NCBI RefSeq assembly: GCF_014196055.1 | Contig: NZ_JACICY010000003.1 | Coordinates: 186,001-250,000, forward strand | Direction of reading: 5' to 3' | Length of the DNA stretch: 64,000 nt | Source: Novosphingobium hassiacum | GTDB taxonomy: Bacteria > Pseudomonadota > Alphaproteobacteria > Sphingomonadales > Sphingomonadaceae | In this document: piece after piece, positions 52,192-62,509 of the stretch | Numbering within the stretch: position 1 is the stretch's first letter | How the letters are laid out: each line of letters opens with the position of its first letter | Position numbers and translations under genes: made by a program | The notes under the pieces: generated by a model | What the model was told of the DNA's origin: nothing | The model's database searches: none | Seen by the model: the letters and a program-made list of their open reading frames with translations, nothing else

Positions 52192-55110
52192 TCAGAATTT
52201 GAACCCGGCTGCAACACCATAACGCCGCGGCTCGAGCGAGAAGATGTTGGTGAAAAGGCCAGACGACTGGTCGGTTACGTACAGACCCGTCGTCGCATTG
52301 TTGTTGGCAATGTTCTGGATGAAGCCCCGCAGGAAGAAGCGTTCGTCCTGCGCGTTCAGCTGGATCTGCGCATTCATCACCGCGTAGCCCTTGATGCGGT
52401 TGATGCTGCCATTGAAGATCGTGCCGTAGCTTTCTCCAGTATAGTTGATGTCGAAGCGGGGGACGAGGCTCATTTCGCCGGCTTCGATCGTGTACTGGAT
52501 ACCCGCCGACCACTTGAATTCAGGCGCCTGTGGCAGCTGGTTGCCCTTCACGTTCTTTTCGATGCCCGAGCTGACCTTGATGCCGCCGAACAGTCCGCCG
52601 ATCGCAGCGGCCTGTTGTGCCAGCACGCCGCAGATCGAGAATGCGCCGGTAGTGTTCGTGCCCGGGATCGGCGTCGTCGGACGCAGGCCCGCTCCGCCGT
52701 TGATCGTGTTGACGAACGCGTTCGCTCCCGCCGCCGAGGCACCGGTAACCGCGCAGTTTGAGCCGAGCGTGATGTCCTTGATAATCACCGTGTCGGAGCG
52801 GCCAGCCGAAACATCACGGGTATCGATGAAGAACTGGTCACCCACGACCTTGGTCTTGAGGTAGCTTGCGGAGAGGTTGACCAGCAAGTTGCGGCTCGGC
52901 GCCATGATCGCCTCGGCCTCCACACCGTAGATATTGGCATCGATGTTGTCGTTGACCGAAGTGCGTGCGGTGATGCGGCTGAGCTGCAGGTCCTTGTAGC
53001 GATAGTAGAAGGCCGAAACGTTGAGCTGCAACGCACCGAACCGGTTCTTTGAGCCGAGTTCGAACGCATCGACGGTCTCGGGCTTGAAGATGTCATTGAC
53101 CGAGCCGACCGAGAGCGGCGGATTGATGCCACCCGATTTGTAACCCCGCGAGTAGGACGCGTAGACGAGATTGTCCGGCGTGATCTGGTAATCGAGGACC
53201 GCACGGCCCGTCATCCGGCCAAAGCTCACCGAACGTTCCTGGAATGCCTGAACGCCGAGCAGACCCTTGTCGAAATCGGCTGTGGCGATGTTCAGCGCCT
53301 CTTCGAGATTGTTAGCGCCCACGGGTGCGAGGATTGCCCCGCCGCTGGCAAATTCGCTCGACAGGCCGTTGCTCAGAAGTGTGGTGCGGGCGCTGGTGAA
53401 CTTCTTGTCGTGATTGTAACGCGCGCCGAGGGTGAGCTTGATTTTGTCGTTGAACTGGAAGTACGCCTCTCCGAAAATGCCGTAGCTGTTGAGGTCACCC
53501 TTGACCGTGTTGCTCCGGAAGAACGGCGAAGGCCGGAACACGGCCCGGCCGCCAGTTGCGCCGGAAGCTGCCGCTGCGGCACCCAGGATACCCGACGCAT
53601 AATCAAGGCCGAACGAGTTAACGAAATAGTTGTTGTTGCGCGTTTCGCCACGCAAGTAGTTGGCACCGATCAGGAAATTGAACATTCCGTCGAAATCGGA
53701 ATCGATATGCGCTTCTGCCGCGTACTGCTTGTACGACTGGCTCGATTCGTCGAAATCCAGCGACGTCGAGGCGCAGATCGATTTGCCGCCGTTGGCGCCG
53801 AAGACACCGACGTTGTTGTAGTCGATGTCCGACTGGCACACGTTGCCCGTCGGGCCATTGGGGATCAGGCGTGCAGCGATCGGTGCGAATGCAAATGCCG
53901 TCGCGGGATTTGCTGCAAAAGCGGCGAGTGCGAACAGGCCGGGATTACCGGCGAAGCTTCGCCCGGTTGCGAGGTTGTAATCGGTGCGGCTGCGAACTTC
54001 ATTGCGCGCGTAGCCGGCGGTGACGTTCAGCGTCAGGCTGTCGCCAAGGGCTTGTTGCAACTTGCCCTGGTAGACTTCTTCCTCGGCAAAGTAGGTCGGC
54101 AGGTAATCGATATTGACAGTGCGCACATCGGCAGGATTGGTCGAGCCCAACAGGCTGTCGCCGTCGTTCCCGTAGATGCTGCCAAGGCCGAGCGGCGCAA
54201 AGGAAGGGGCAACCGCCACAGCGAAGAATTCACGCGACGAAAGCAGCGATGCCAAGGTGGAATCGCCATTTGTCGTCTCGTTCGCCAGCTTGTCGGGCAG
54301 GCAGCCGAGTACGCCAGTGGGATCGCGATGACACAACTGTTTCTGGACACGGCTGCGATTGTCGTTTTCGCGGAAGTAGTAAGCCGAAAGATCGATCGTC
54401 GTGTCCGAACTCGGCTCCCAGCGCAGCGAGCCGCGCAGCGCGTACATGTCGCGCCCGTCGATGCGGCTGTTGGTGCCTTGGTTAAACGTGTAGCCGTCGC
54501 GCTTGTTGTACATGCCCGCCACGCGAACGCCGAGCGTTTCGGTCAGCGGCGCATTGACCATGCCCTTGACGCGAACCGAGTTGTACTTGCCGTACTCCAC
54601 TTCGCCCGCCGCGCCGAAGCCGGACAGATCGGGCTTTGCGGTGATGACGTTTACCACGCCCGAGGTCGCGTTTCGACCGAACAGCGTACCCTGCGGTCCA
54701 CGCAGCACTTCGATGCGCTCAAGATCGAAGAATTCGGTCTCGAACAGGCGGCTCTGGACCATCGGCATGTCATTGAGGTGGATGCCGGTAGCAGCATCGC
54801 ACGACACGCCGACGCACAAGTCGCCGATACCGCGGATGGTGAAGCTGGACGACGTGAAGTTCGTCTTGGTAAAGGTAACGTTCGGTAGCGACAGTTGCAG
54901 ATCCGACGAGTTCTGAATTTGCTGCTTCTCAAGGTTTTCGGCAGTGAACGCCGATACCGCAATCGGCACCGCCTGCAGCGACTGCGCCTGGCGCTGCGCT
55001 GTCACGATAATCTCTTCGATGCCGTTGGTTTCGGTCGCCGTCTGAGCGAAAACCGGTGTCGCAATGGCCGTGGCGCAGACGCCAGCCAGCAGGGATAGCT
55101 TGCCCCTCAT
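52192..55110 (-). CDS. TonB-dependent receptor
   Basis: A 972-residue outer-membrane receptor of the large sphingomonad class. Signal peptide about 1-22 (ATPVFAQ), TonB-box-like EEIIVTAQRQ, plug motifs FTIRGIGD and LERIEVLRGPQGTLFGRNA, and a C-terminal strand ending RRYGVAAGFKF. GGAGAGAGAGG lies before the ATG. It is a single gene between katE and a small membrane protein gene with no neighbouring catabolic enzymes that reveal a ligand. Long barrel loops with Cys pairs (for example CQSDIDYNN, GKSICAST). Confidence 0.94.
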   Translation of the reverse strand: MRGKLSLLAGVCATAIATPVFAQTATETNGIEEIIVTAQRQAQSLQAVPIAVSAFTAENLEKQQIQNSSDLQLSLPNVTFTKTNFTSSSFTIRGIGDLCVGVSCDAATGIHLNDMPMVQSRLFETEFFDLERIEVLRGPQGTLFGRNATSGVVNVITAKPDLSGFGAAGEVEYGKYNSVRVKGMVNAPLTETLGVRVAGMYNKRDGYTFNQGTNSRIDGRDMYALRGSLRWEPSSDTTIDLSAYYFRENDNRSRVQKQLCHRDPTGVLGCLPDKLANETTNGDSTLASLLSSREFFAVAVAPSFAPLGLGSIYGNDGDSLLGSTNPADVRTVNIDYLPTYFAEEEVYQGKLQQALGDSLTLNVTAGYARNEVRSRTDYNLATGRSFAGNPGLFALAAFAANPATAFAFAPIAARLIPNGPTGNVCQSDIDYNNVGVFGANGGKSICASTSLDFDESSQSYKQYAAEAHIDSDFDGMFNFLIGANYLRGETRNNNYFVNSFGLDYASGILGAAAAASGATGGRAVFRPSPFFRSNTVKGDLNSYGIFGEAYFQFNDKIKLTLGARYNHDKKFTSARTTLLSNGLSSEFASGGAILAPVGANNLEEALNIATADFDKGLLGVQAFQERSVSFGRMTGRAVLDYQITPDNLVYASYSRGYKSGGINPPLSVGSVNDIFKPETVDAFELGSKNRFGALQLNVSAFYYRYKDLQLSRITARTSVNDNIDANIYGVEAEAIMAPSRNLLVNLSASYLKTKVVGDQFFIDTRDVSAGRSDTVIIKDITLGSNCAVTGASAAGANAFVNTINGGAGLRPTTPIPGTNTTGAFSICGVLAQQAAAIGGLFGGIKVSSGIEKNVKGNQLPQAPEFKWSAGIQYTIEAGEMSLVPRFDINYTGESYGTIFNGSINRIKGYAVMNAQIQLNAQDERFFLRGFIQNIANNNATTGLYVTDQSSGLFTNIFSLEPRRYGVAAGFKF

Positions 55111-55530
55111 AAGTCAGACCTCTCTCTCCAGCGGTGCCCGTCATTGGTCGCGAGCTACCCTGAATCACAGGACATAACAGCGGCGATTCTTTGTCAATCG
55201 GATAATTAAAAACAGGGCTTTCCGTAAGGGAAGCTTGTTTCATCCGAGACTAGAAAAGCGTCCCATTGCAGCGAAACACGCAGCATCTCAGCGCCGCTAG
55301 TCACCTCGTAGGGTAAATTAGGGGTGATTCGGCGAATCAGCTTGGCGACACGCCGCCACAACGGGCGCACTTCCAAGGCATCGACCGAGAGCGCATCGTC
55401 ATCGTCTCCCGCTCCCAGGCGGAGATACGGGAACCTACGTGAAAAGAGGCATTCAATCGGGTGATTAATTGCCTGGGTCGGAACAGGATCGCGGTTGTGC
55501 CGGTTGGGGACCATGCGCGATGGACGGAGC
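55111..55530. other. Upstream region of TonB receptor
   Basis: 420 bases. A minus-strand ORF tail at 55206-55430 (ALEVRPLWRRVAKLIRR, VTSGAEMLRVSLQWDAF) reads somewhat protein-like and may be a gene remnant, but has no start signal. A TTGACA on the minus strand at 55197-55192 with TATGTC at 55176-55171 (15-base spacer) is a weak promoter candidate for the receptor. Confidence 0.4.
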
Positions 55531-55791
55531 ATGCAGGTGGACGGAATTCTTGAGTGGTTTGCAGCAGTGGGAACGATCGTTGCGGCCGGACTAGTGGCAG
55601 CGGACCTAGGCAGGCGCTCAACCGGCTGGGGCTTTGTCCTCTTCGTGATCGTGTCGATATCCTGGGTTGTATCGGGCCTGCTGAACGACGCGATCTCGCT
55701 CGTGATCCAGAATGGTGCGCTGTTGTTCGTGAACGCATGGGGCGTCTGGCAATATTTGATCAAAGGCGAACAGCCGAAGACTTCCAGATAA
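55531..55791 (+). CDS. Small membrane protein
   Basis: An 86-residue protein with about three hydrophobic spans: WFAAVGTIVAAGLVAADLG, WGFVLFVIVSISWVVSGLL and ISLVIQNGALLFVNAWGVW. The basic tail KGEQPKTSR faces the cytoplasm. Starts at 55513 or 55495 are also possible. It resembles small uncharacterised inner-membrane proteins of sphingomonads. No partner gene evident. Confidence 0.65.
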   Translation: MQVDGILEWFAAVGTIVAAGLVAADLGRRSTGWGFVLFVIVSISWVVSGLLNDAISLVIQNGALLFVNAWGVWQYLIKGEQPKTSR

Positions 55792-56014
55792 CCCAAGTAG
55801 TTTGATCCGAAATGGCTGATTTGTGCAGTACAAAAGGATCCGAGCAAAATTTTTGCAAGGCGATTACAAAGGTATTCCAGTATTACGCCTGTTGCATAAG
55901 GAAATGCACTTAGCGTGAGCACGAATGGCACCATCATGCACTATGGACAATGACTGCGGCAGATTTCTGAAAGACATCGGATTTCAGCCGTTTTCTTTCT
56001 AGGGGGTGTGTCGC

Positions 56015-56542
56015 ATGGGCAAAGACCAGCTGAGAGCGAAGGCGCGCCGGTTGATCGCGACGGCAAATGAACTTCTCGCTATCGCGCACGAACTGGAATC
56101 AAGCGATGCCGAGCAACGGGCAGAAGATTCTGCAGCGCTGCACATCGCCAAGGACAGCCCCGTCTGGTCCGAAGTCGCACGATCCGCCTATCGCGAGCGC
56201 CGCCGCCGGAGCAACATCTTCAACGACCCCACCCTGTTTGGTGAGCCAGCGTGGGATATCCTGCTCGATCTGTTCATCGCCGCCAAGGAACGCAAGCGTC
56301 TTCCGGTGACGAGCGCGTGTATCGGCGCGGCGGTCCCCGCAACGACCGCGCTGCGTTGGCTCACGGTGCTCGAGGAAAAGCGCCTGATCGTGCGCGAAAA
56401 CGACACGGCCGACGCGCGCCGCGTGTTCGTTCGCCTATCGACCGATGGCTACGAAAAGATGGTCGCGTACTTCGCCAATATCGCCGGCGACATGCGCCAG
56501 GACGAGGAAATCGAGTTCCCCGCCATGAGAATGGCGCAGTAG
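56015..56542 (+). CDS. Winged-helix (MarR-like) DNA-binding protein
   Basis: A 175-residue protein: an N-terminal helical region (LRAKARRLIATANELLAIAHELE) and a C-terminal winged helix from about 80 (LLDLFIAAKERKRLPVTSAC, TALRWLTVLEEKRLIVRE, VRLSTDGYEKMVAY). The ATG at 56015 is 8 bases after AGGGGG; the GTG at 56006 overlaps that site and is less likely. Groups with MarR-type regulators often annotated only as winged-helix proteins in sphingomonads. Targets unknown. Confidence 0.8.
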   Translation: MGKDQLRAKARRLIATANELLAIAHELESSDAEQRAEDSAALHIAKDSPVWSEVARSAYRERRRRSNIFNDPTLFGEPAWDILLDLFIAAKERKRLPVTSACIGAAVPATTALRWLTVLEEKRLIVRENDTADARRVFVRLSTDGYEKMVAYFANIAGDMRQDEEIEFPAMRMAQ

Positions 56543-56553
56543 CCTGGCGGAAT

Positions 56554-56587
56554 CGAAAGGGGCAGACCTTCCGGCGCTGCCCCTTCG
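56554..56587. terminator. Hairpin between winged-helix gene and enolase
   Basis: GGGGCAG (56559-56565) pairs with CTGCCCC (56577-56583), extended by CGAAA/TTCG flanks, between convergent genes. The T-run is weak on both sides. Confidence 0.5.
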
Positions 56588-56604
56588 AATTCCAATAGTG
56601 CTGA

Positions 56605-57963
<1,359 letters not shown>

Positions 57964-58123
57964 CTATCGGCTGGAACCCCGACAGGCAAGCCGCGTTGGG
58001 TATGGGACCGATCAAAGCGGCATCTTGCCTCTTGCCTTTGTGCCCATGGCACTAGCAAGATGGCGCGGACCGCCCATATCGTAGCGACAAGAAGCTGCGC
58101 GACACGCCGAAGGGAATACGAAC

Positions 58124-58684
58124 ATGGCCGATACGACGATCAACCCCGCAGACGCTCCGAACACGCTCGGCACGGCCGATCTTTCAGGTATCGCCGGCGA
58201 TACCACCGATCTCAGCGCCAAGGGTCGCTTCAGCAAGGCAATCGACGAAGCCAAGGCCGGTGTCGAGGCGCTCAAGGGCGAAGCGCTCGACAAGAGCGCG
58301 GCGTACAAGGCCAAGGTCGGTGAAACGACTACGGACTGGGTTGGCGAGGCCAAGGTCTACGCCAGCCAGGCCAAGGAAAAGGGTGCGTCTCTGGCCGTCG
58401 AAGGCAAGTCCAAGGCCAGCGACGCGTTGGGCCTATTGGGCAAGACCATCTCCGACAATGCCGCCACGATCGATGATAAGCTGGGCGTCCAGTACGGGGA
58501 TTACGCCCGCAGCGCAGCGCGTTCCATTCAGGAAACCGCTGCTCGCATCGAAGCCAAGGATCTGGGCGAACTGGGTGACGACGTGAAGGAATTCGTCAAG
58601 AAGAGCCCGGGCATTGCTGTCGGCATTGCGGCCGTCGCAGGGTTCGCGATCGCAAAGCTCCTCTCCGGCGGGTCGGACGACTGA
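58124..58684 (+). CDS. YqjD/ElaB-like membrane-anchored helical protein
   Basis: A 186-residue protein, mostly amphipathic helix rich in Ala/Lys/Asp (FSKAIDEAKAGVEALKGEALD, YASQAKEKGASLAVEGKSKA), with a C-terminal span after VKKSPGIAVGIAAVAGFAIAKLL. This matches the ElaB/YqjD layout of a ribosome- or membrane-associated stress protein. First of four closely spaced plus-strand genes. Low sequence complexity makes family assignment tentative. Confidence 0.7.
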   Translation: MADTTINPADAPNTLGTADLSGIAGDTTDLSAKGRFSKAIDEAKAGVEALKGEALDKSAAYKAKVGETTTDWVGEAKVYASQAKEKGASLAVEGKSKASDALGLLGKTISDNAATIDDKLGVQYGDYARSAARSIQETAARIEAKDLGELGDDVKEFVKKSPGIAVGIAAVAGFAIAKLLSGGSDD

Positions 58685-58716
58685 CGGTTGCACCCGAACA
58701 AGGGGCCATCGTTACG

Positions 58717-59112
58717 ATGAGCGAACTGGAAACCCCCGCCGCTGCGGCGGAACACAAACCCGCATCTATCGGCGACGCTGTCCGCGCCTTGGTTGAGGAC
58801 GGACAGACGCTGTTCGAAGCGGAGATCGCCTACCGCAAAGCCCAAGCCTCCTTTGGCTTGGGTGAAGCGAAGGCGATCGGCATTCTGCTCGTGTTCGGAC
58901 TGGTGTTCGGCTTCTTCACGCTCCTTGCGATCGTCGTGGGCCTGTTGCTGGCCCTAGCGCCTTATATAGGCGTGTGGGGAGCGCTCGGCATTGTCGGTGG
59001 TGCGCTGTTGGTCCTGACTGCCGTCTGCCTGCTGAGTGCGTCCAGACGCATCACCCGGACCAAGGCCGGACTTGGCATAACTGAGTCAGCAACGTCGGGG
59101 GCTGCGTCATGA
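58717..59112 (+). CDS. Phage-holin-family / YqjE-like membrane protein
   Basis: A 131-residue protein: N-terminal soluble helix (IGDAVRALVEDGQTLFEAE), two spans (IGILLVFGLVFGFFTLLAIVV and WGALGIVGGALLVLTAVCLL) and a basic tail. This is the pattern of the PF07332 'phage holin' family that includes E. coli YqjE. It overlaps the next gene by ATGA. Not a lysis gene in this setting; likely membrane stress-related. Confidence 0.8.
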   Translation: MSELETPAAAAEHKPASIGDAVRALVEDGQTLFEAEIAYRKAQASFGLGEAKAIGILLVFGLVFGFFTLLAIVVGLLLALAPYIGVWGALGIVGGALLVLTAVCLLSASRRITRTKAGLGITESATSGAAS

Positions 59113-59393
59113 GCAATGCCCGCACCATTGCTGAAGCGCGCGCCCTGCGTGACGAAGCACTCGTGATTTTCCGCGCCGATCTCGACCTTGCCAAGACTGA
59201 ATCGTCGCCTGCCCGCATCAAGGAACGTGCGGTCGACGAAGCCGTTGAACTGGTCGACGCCGCTCGCGACATCGCGAAGGACAACATGGCCGTAATCGGC
59301 GCGACTTCGGCTGCACTGGTAGCTTGGTTCTTCAGGGATCAGCTTCTGGCGCTCGCGGAAAAGTTGCGCGACGCGGTCAAATCTGGAGATTGA
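59109..59393 (+). CDS. Small helical protein of YqjDE-like cassette
   Basis: A 94-residue protein with a charged helical N-terminus (EARALRDEALVIFRADLDLAK) and a single C-terminal span (MAVIGATSAALVAWFF) followed by LLALAEKLRD. Coupled to the YqjE-like gene by ATGA overlap and followed after two bases by the next gene. No named family recognised; position corresponds to YqjK-type small partners. Confidence 0.7.
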   Translation: MSNARTIAEARALRDEALVIFRADLDLAKTESSPARIKERAVDEAVELVDAARDIAKDNMAVIGATSAALVAWFFRDQLLALAEKLRDAVKSGD

Positions 59394-59395
59394 AC

Positions 59396-59917
59396 ATGGC
59401 CGACAAGAACAAGGCTGACAAGACGGGCACCAATCAGGCCGACAAGCCCGAACTGCGTGACAAGGTCGACGCGGCAAAGGCGCGGTTGGCCGAACGTACA
59501 GGCAATGCGCGCCCGGTCGATACCGTGAAGAGCCTGATCGAGGAACACCCGGTGGCATCGCTCGCCGCGGGCATCCTGCTCGGTGCGCTGATCGCCAAGG
59601 CCCTGCCCTCGAGCGGGCGCATGCGCAGCTGCGCTGTCGGTCTGGCAACGCTCGCGGGCAAGTATGCGGTCGATTACGCCGGCAAGGCTGCTGAAGCGGG
59701 CCGCGAAGGCTTGCACAAGGTCGAGGAAGTCGGCGGGTCGGTTGGCACCAGGCTGGCTGATGTTGGTGGCACCGTAGGAAGCCGCATCGCCGATGGTAGC
59801 GGCGAGGCCCGACGCAAGGCCGTCGATTTCGCCGAAATCGCGCGCTCGGCGGCAGCCGACGCCAGCGAAATCGCGATCCGCAAGGTCAATGAGATCGCTT
59901 CGCGGTTGAAGCACTAG
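59396..59917 (+). CDS. Hypothetical stress-type protein of YqjDE-like cassette
   Basis: A 173-residue protein. Basic N-terminus (MADKNKADKTGTNQADKPEL, 20 residues), a membrane-prone middle (HPVASLAAGILLGALIAKALP) and a long amphipathic Gly/Ala/Val helix (VGGTVGSRIADGSGEARRKA). GGAG lies 8 bases before ATG 59396. Resembles YtxH/LEA-like proteins by composition only. Last gene of the four-gene cassette. Confidence 0.68.
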   Translation: MADKNKADKTGTNQADKPELRDKVDAAKARLAERTGNARPVDTVKSLIEEHPVASLAAGILLGALIAKALPSSGRMRSCAVGLATLAGKYAVDYAGKAAEAGREGLHKVEEVGGSVGTRLADVGGTVGSRIADGSGEARRKAVDFAEIARSAAADASEIAIRKVNEIASRLKH

Positions 59918-60016
59918 GGCCGGGGATACTAAGGTCTAATACGCCGTCCAGCGACTTGCTTTGCTTGGCGCTTTTTGTCAGGGCACAGGTTAATCCTCCC
60001 CAACGGAAAGTCGCCA

Positions 60017-60238
60017 ATGCAAAAGCTTCATCTTGTGATGGGCGGGCGGGTTAAAAACCCGCAAGGCCTTGAATTCGTCGACCTCAAAGCGATCGACGTC
60101 GTCGGTGTGTTCCCTGACTACGCGTCGGCAGAAGAAGCTTGGCGCGGTGCGGCACAGCGTACGGTCGACGATGCGGAAATGCGGTATGTGATCGTACATA
60201 TGCACAAGCTGCTCGAACCGGACCTGCCTGCTGCATGA
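60017..60238 (+). CDS. DUF4170 family protein
   Basis: A 73-residue protein starting MQKLHLVMGGRVKNPQGLEF (20 residues), the DUF4170 signature, with VDDAEMRYVIVHMHKLL at the end. ATG 60017 is chosen because the conserved domain starts there; the ORF is open to 59975. Found widely in alphaproteobacteria; function unknown. A hairpin (60248-60278) follows. Confidence 0.85.
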   Translation: MQKLHLVMGGRVKNPQGLEFVDLKAIDVVGVFPDYASAEEAWRGAAQRTVDDAEMRYVIVHMHKLLEPDLPAA

Positions 60239-60247
60239 ATTGACAGC

Positions 60248-60278
60248 CACCCCGCAGTAGTCCGCCTGCTGTGGGGTG
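60248..60278 (+). terminator. Hairpin after DUF4170 gene
   Basis: CACCCCGCAG pairs with CTGTGGGGTG (one G-U pair) across an 11-base loop, nine bases past the stop. No clear T-run, so termination is plausible but weak. Confidence 0.45.
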
Positions 60279-60332
60279 CCTGCATTCACAACGCATATTT
60301 AAGTGTTGGCGCGTAAGTGTGACGTGAACCCC

Positions 60333-61832
60333 ATGTCGTCACGAACCGCATCTTTGCCAGTGCTGGCCGTCCGGCGCTCTGCCAACTGGGCCAACAGCAA
60401 ATTGCCGCTGGTGGCTTGGCTGTTCGCATTTTCGCTTCTCACCAGGATCGGGGCGTTAGGCGATCAGAGCTATTCCAACGACGAAGCATTTTATGTCCTT
60501 GTGGGGCAGTTGGCCCATCAGGGCACCATCCCCTATGTAGACATCTGGGACCGCAAGGGGCCAGGCTTGTTCCTACTCACATTCCTGGTTACGGCATTGT
60601 CACCGACGATGGTGTCGTTCCGCCTCGCAGCATGGCTCTGCGCCAGTGCGACTGCGGTGTTGATCTCGTCGGCATCGAGCAAGCTTTTCGGGCGCACCGG
60701 AGCCTGGTTTGCCGGAACATTCTATCTTGCCCTGTTGCCCCTGTATGGCGGCGGTGGCGGGCAATCGCCGGTATTTTACAACCTCCTGATTGCGCTTGCG
60801 GGATGGCTCGTATTGCACGAGCGCCAGCAGCTACAGGCGGGGCGCGTTGGCTGGCAGATTTACGCCGCGATGTTCTGCGCAGGCATGGCAATCACCTTCA
60901 AGCAATGCGCCGCTCCGGAAAGTGCCTTTCTGGGCTGCTATTGCCTTTGGCAACTTCGCAGGTCGGGAACGGAATTGCCGAAACTGATCCGGGCCGGGTT
61001 CGGACTCGCATTTTGCGGCGCCGCGCCGATGATGATTTTCGCGCTGTCATACGCGTCGCAAGGCCATTTTGCGTTCTTCTGGAGCGCGATTGTCGATGCG
61101 AACTTGAAACGCACCTACAACCCTCCTTTAGCGATGCTGACACAGGGCGGGTTGTTTTTCCTCAGCTGCAGTCCGGCCCTAATCGTCGCGGCGGCCGGCC
61201 TTTTCCGTCGGCAAGAACATGACTGGCAGACCCGATTTCTGGGTGGTTGGCTGCTCGCAGCCTGCTGCGGAATCGCCATCATGCCGAACTTTTTTGAACA
61301 TTACGCGCTGCCACTGTTTGTGCCCGCCAGCATCGCCGCGGGGGGCGCGATATCAGGGGGGCGGATCAGACCGATGACTGCCATGCTGCTTCTTGTCGGT
61401 CTGTTGGCAATCGGCCCGGCGCTACGTTTCGATCTCCGCGCACAATCGCGCGTTGCGACGCAAAGGATCGTCACGACCATACAATCGCGTGATCCACACC
61501 CTCGATTGCTGATTTTCGGAGGCCCGGTCGCGCTTTATTCCATGCTCGACGCCAAGCTGCCGCCAAGCCCGTTGCGCTTTCCCATGCACCTGTTTCACCG
61601 GTATGAGAATAACTCCGGCCCGTTCAATACCAAGGCAGAAGTTCAGCGCATTCTCGCGTGGAAACCGACCGTGGTGACGTTGTATTCGGATATGCCGAGC
61701 GCGTCACAAAACCCTGCAACCACCGCCATGATCAGGGGTTATGTCGCGCATTGCGAGCTATGGCTGCGGCAACCCGTCAGACAGGTCTTCGCAACCGACG
61801 AGATCTCGGTCTACGGGAATTGTGCCAAGTAG
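60333..61832 (+). CDS. GT39/ArnT-like integral membrane glycosyltransferase
   Basis: A 499-residue protein with about ten spans. The N-terminal loop has NDEAFYVLVGQLAHQG, with the acidic residue typical of the GT39/ArnT/GtrII superfamily active site, followed by VDIWDRKGPG, also characteristic. The remainder is membrane spans with a soluble C-terminal domain (LLIFGGPVALYSML, FHRYENNSGPF). Such enzymes move a sugar from polyprenyl-phosphate donors to lipid or glycan acceptors on the periplasmic side. ATG 60333 is preferred over GTG 60303. Substrate unknown. Confidence 0.82.
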   Translation: MSSRTASLPVLAVRRSANWANSKLPLVAWLFAFSLLTRIGALGDQSYSNDEAFYVLVGQLAHQGTIPYVDIWDRKGPGLFLLTFLVTALSPTMVSFRLAAWLCASATAVLISSASSKLFGRTGAWFAGTFYLALLPLYGGGGGQSPVFYNLLIALAGWLVLHERQQLQAGRVGWQIYAAMFCAGMAITFKQCAAPESAFLGCYCLWQLRRSGTELPKLIRAGFGLAFCGAAPMMIFALSYASQGHFAFFWSAIVDANLKRTYNPPLAMLTQGGLFFLSCSPALIVAAAGLFRRQEHDWQTRFLGGWLLAACCGIAIMPNFFEHYALPLFVPASIAAGGAISGGRIRPMTAMLLLVGLLAIGPALRFDLRAQSRVATQRIVTTIQSRDPHPRLLIFGGPVALYSMLDAKLPPSPLRFPMHLFHRYENNSGPFNTKAEVQRILAWKPTVVTLYSDMPSASQNPATTAMIRGYVAHCELWLRQPVRQVFATDEISVYGNCAK

Positions 61833-61899
61833 CGCATGAGACGGTTGAGCGTCCCTTGTGCAGGCAACCGCTCACCATATCTGCCGCGCTTCGCTTAGC

Positions 61900-62376
61900 T
61901 CAGATGAATTCGACTTTCTTGACGAGATAGAACTTGTCGCCCGAGGGCACCGTCACCTCGACTTCTTCATCAACCTTGCGGCCGATCAGCGCCTTGCCCA
62001 AGGGTGATGCGTAGCTGATCATGCCCTGCTTGGCATCGGCTTCGTACGGGCCGACGATCTGATATTTCACCGGCTTGTCATCCTCGTCGAGCAACGTAAC
62101 CGTCGCACCGAAGATGATCTTGTCGCCCGAAAGCGTTGCCGGATCGATGATCTGCGCGCGGCTGACGCGGTCCTCAAGATCGCCGATGGATGCCTCGACC
62201 TGGCCCTGGCGTTCCTTGGCTGCGTGATATTCCGCGTTTTCGGACAGATCGCCGTGGGCGCGGGCTTCCTCGATCGCGTCTACGATCAGGGGACGCTCTT
62301 CGCGCAGCGCCTTCAGCTCGGCAGTCAGGCGTTCGTAGCCTGCTGCTAGCATCGGCAGCTTTTCCACACTCGCCAT
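61900..62376 (-). CDS. greA: Transcription elongation factor GreA
   Basis: A 158-residue GreA: coiled-coil N-terminal domain ([22 protein letters not shown] split across blocks) with the acidic tip [20 protein letters not shown] (20 residues), and a C-terminal FKBP-like domain ([27 protein letters not shown]). Rescues backtracked RNA polymerase by stimulating transcript cleavage. Lies just downstream of carB on the same strand, the usual carA-carB-greA order in alphaproteobacteria. Confidence 0.98.
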   Translation of the reverse strand: MASVEKLPMLAAGYERLTAELKALREERPLIVDAIEEARAHGDLSENAEYHAAKERQGQVEASIGDLEDRVSRAQIIDPATLSGDKIIFGATVTLLDEDDKPVKYQIVGPYEADAKQGMISYASPLGKALIGRKVDEEVEVTVPSGDKFYLVKKVEFI

Positions 62377-62509
62377 CCGTCACTCTCTTTCTTTGTACTG
62401 CGCCCTGCACGCCGCGAGGGCGTTCAGGGAAAAACTGTCCTTACCGGCAGACGCCGTATACGCCTGACCGGCCTAAAAGTGCCACGATGACGGGGTACTT
62501 TCGCAAGGT

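Noticed and set aside
53410..54888. Long plus-strand ORF of 492 codons
   Set aside because: Antisense shadow of the second TonB receptor, which has clear plug and barrel motifs on the minus strand.
55206..55937. 243-codon minus-strand ORF near the second TonB receptor
   Set aside because: Overlaps the small membrane protein gene in antisense; only its last 75 residues look protein-like, so at most a remnant.
58717..59112. Prophage lysis (holin) gene
   Set aside because: The family is named phage holin, but there is no endolysin or other phage gene; the context is a YqjDE-like stress cassette.
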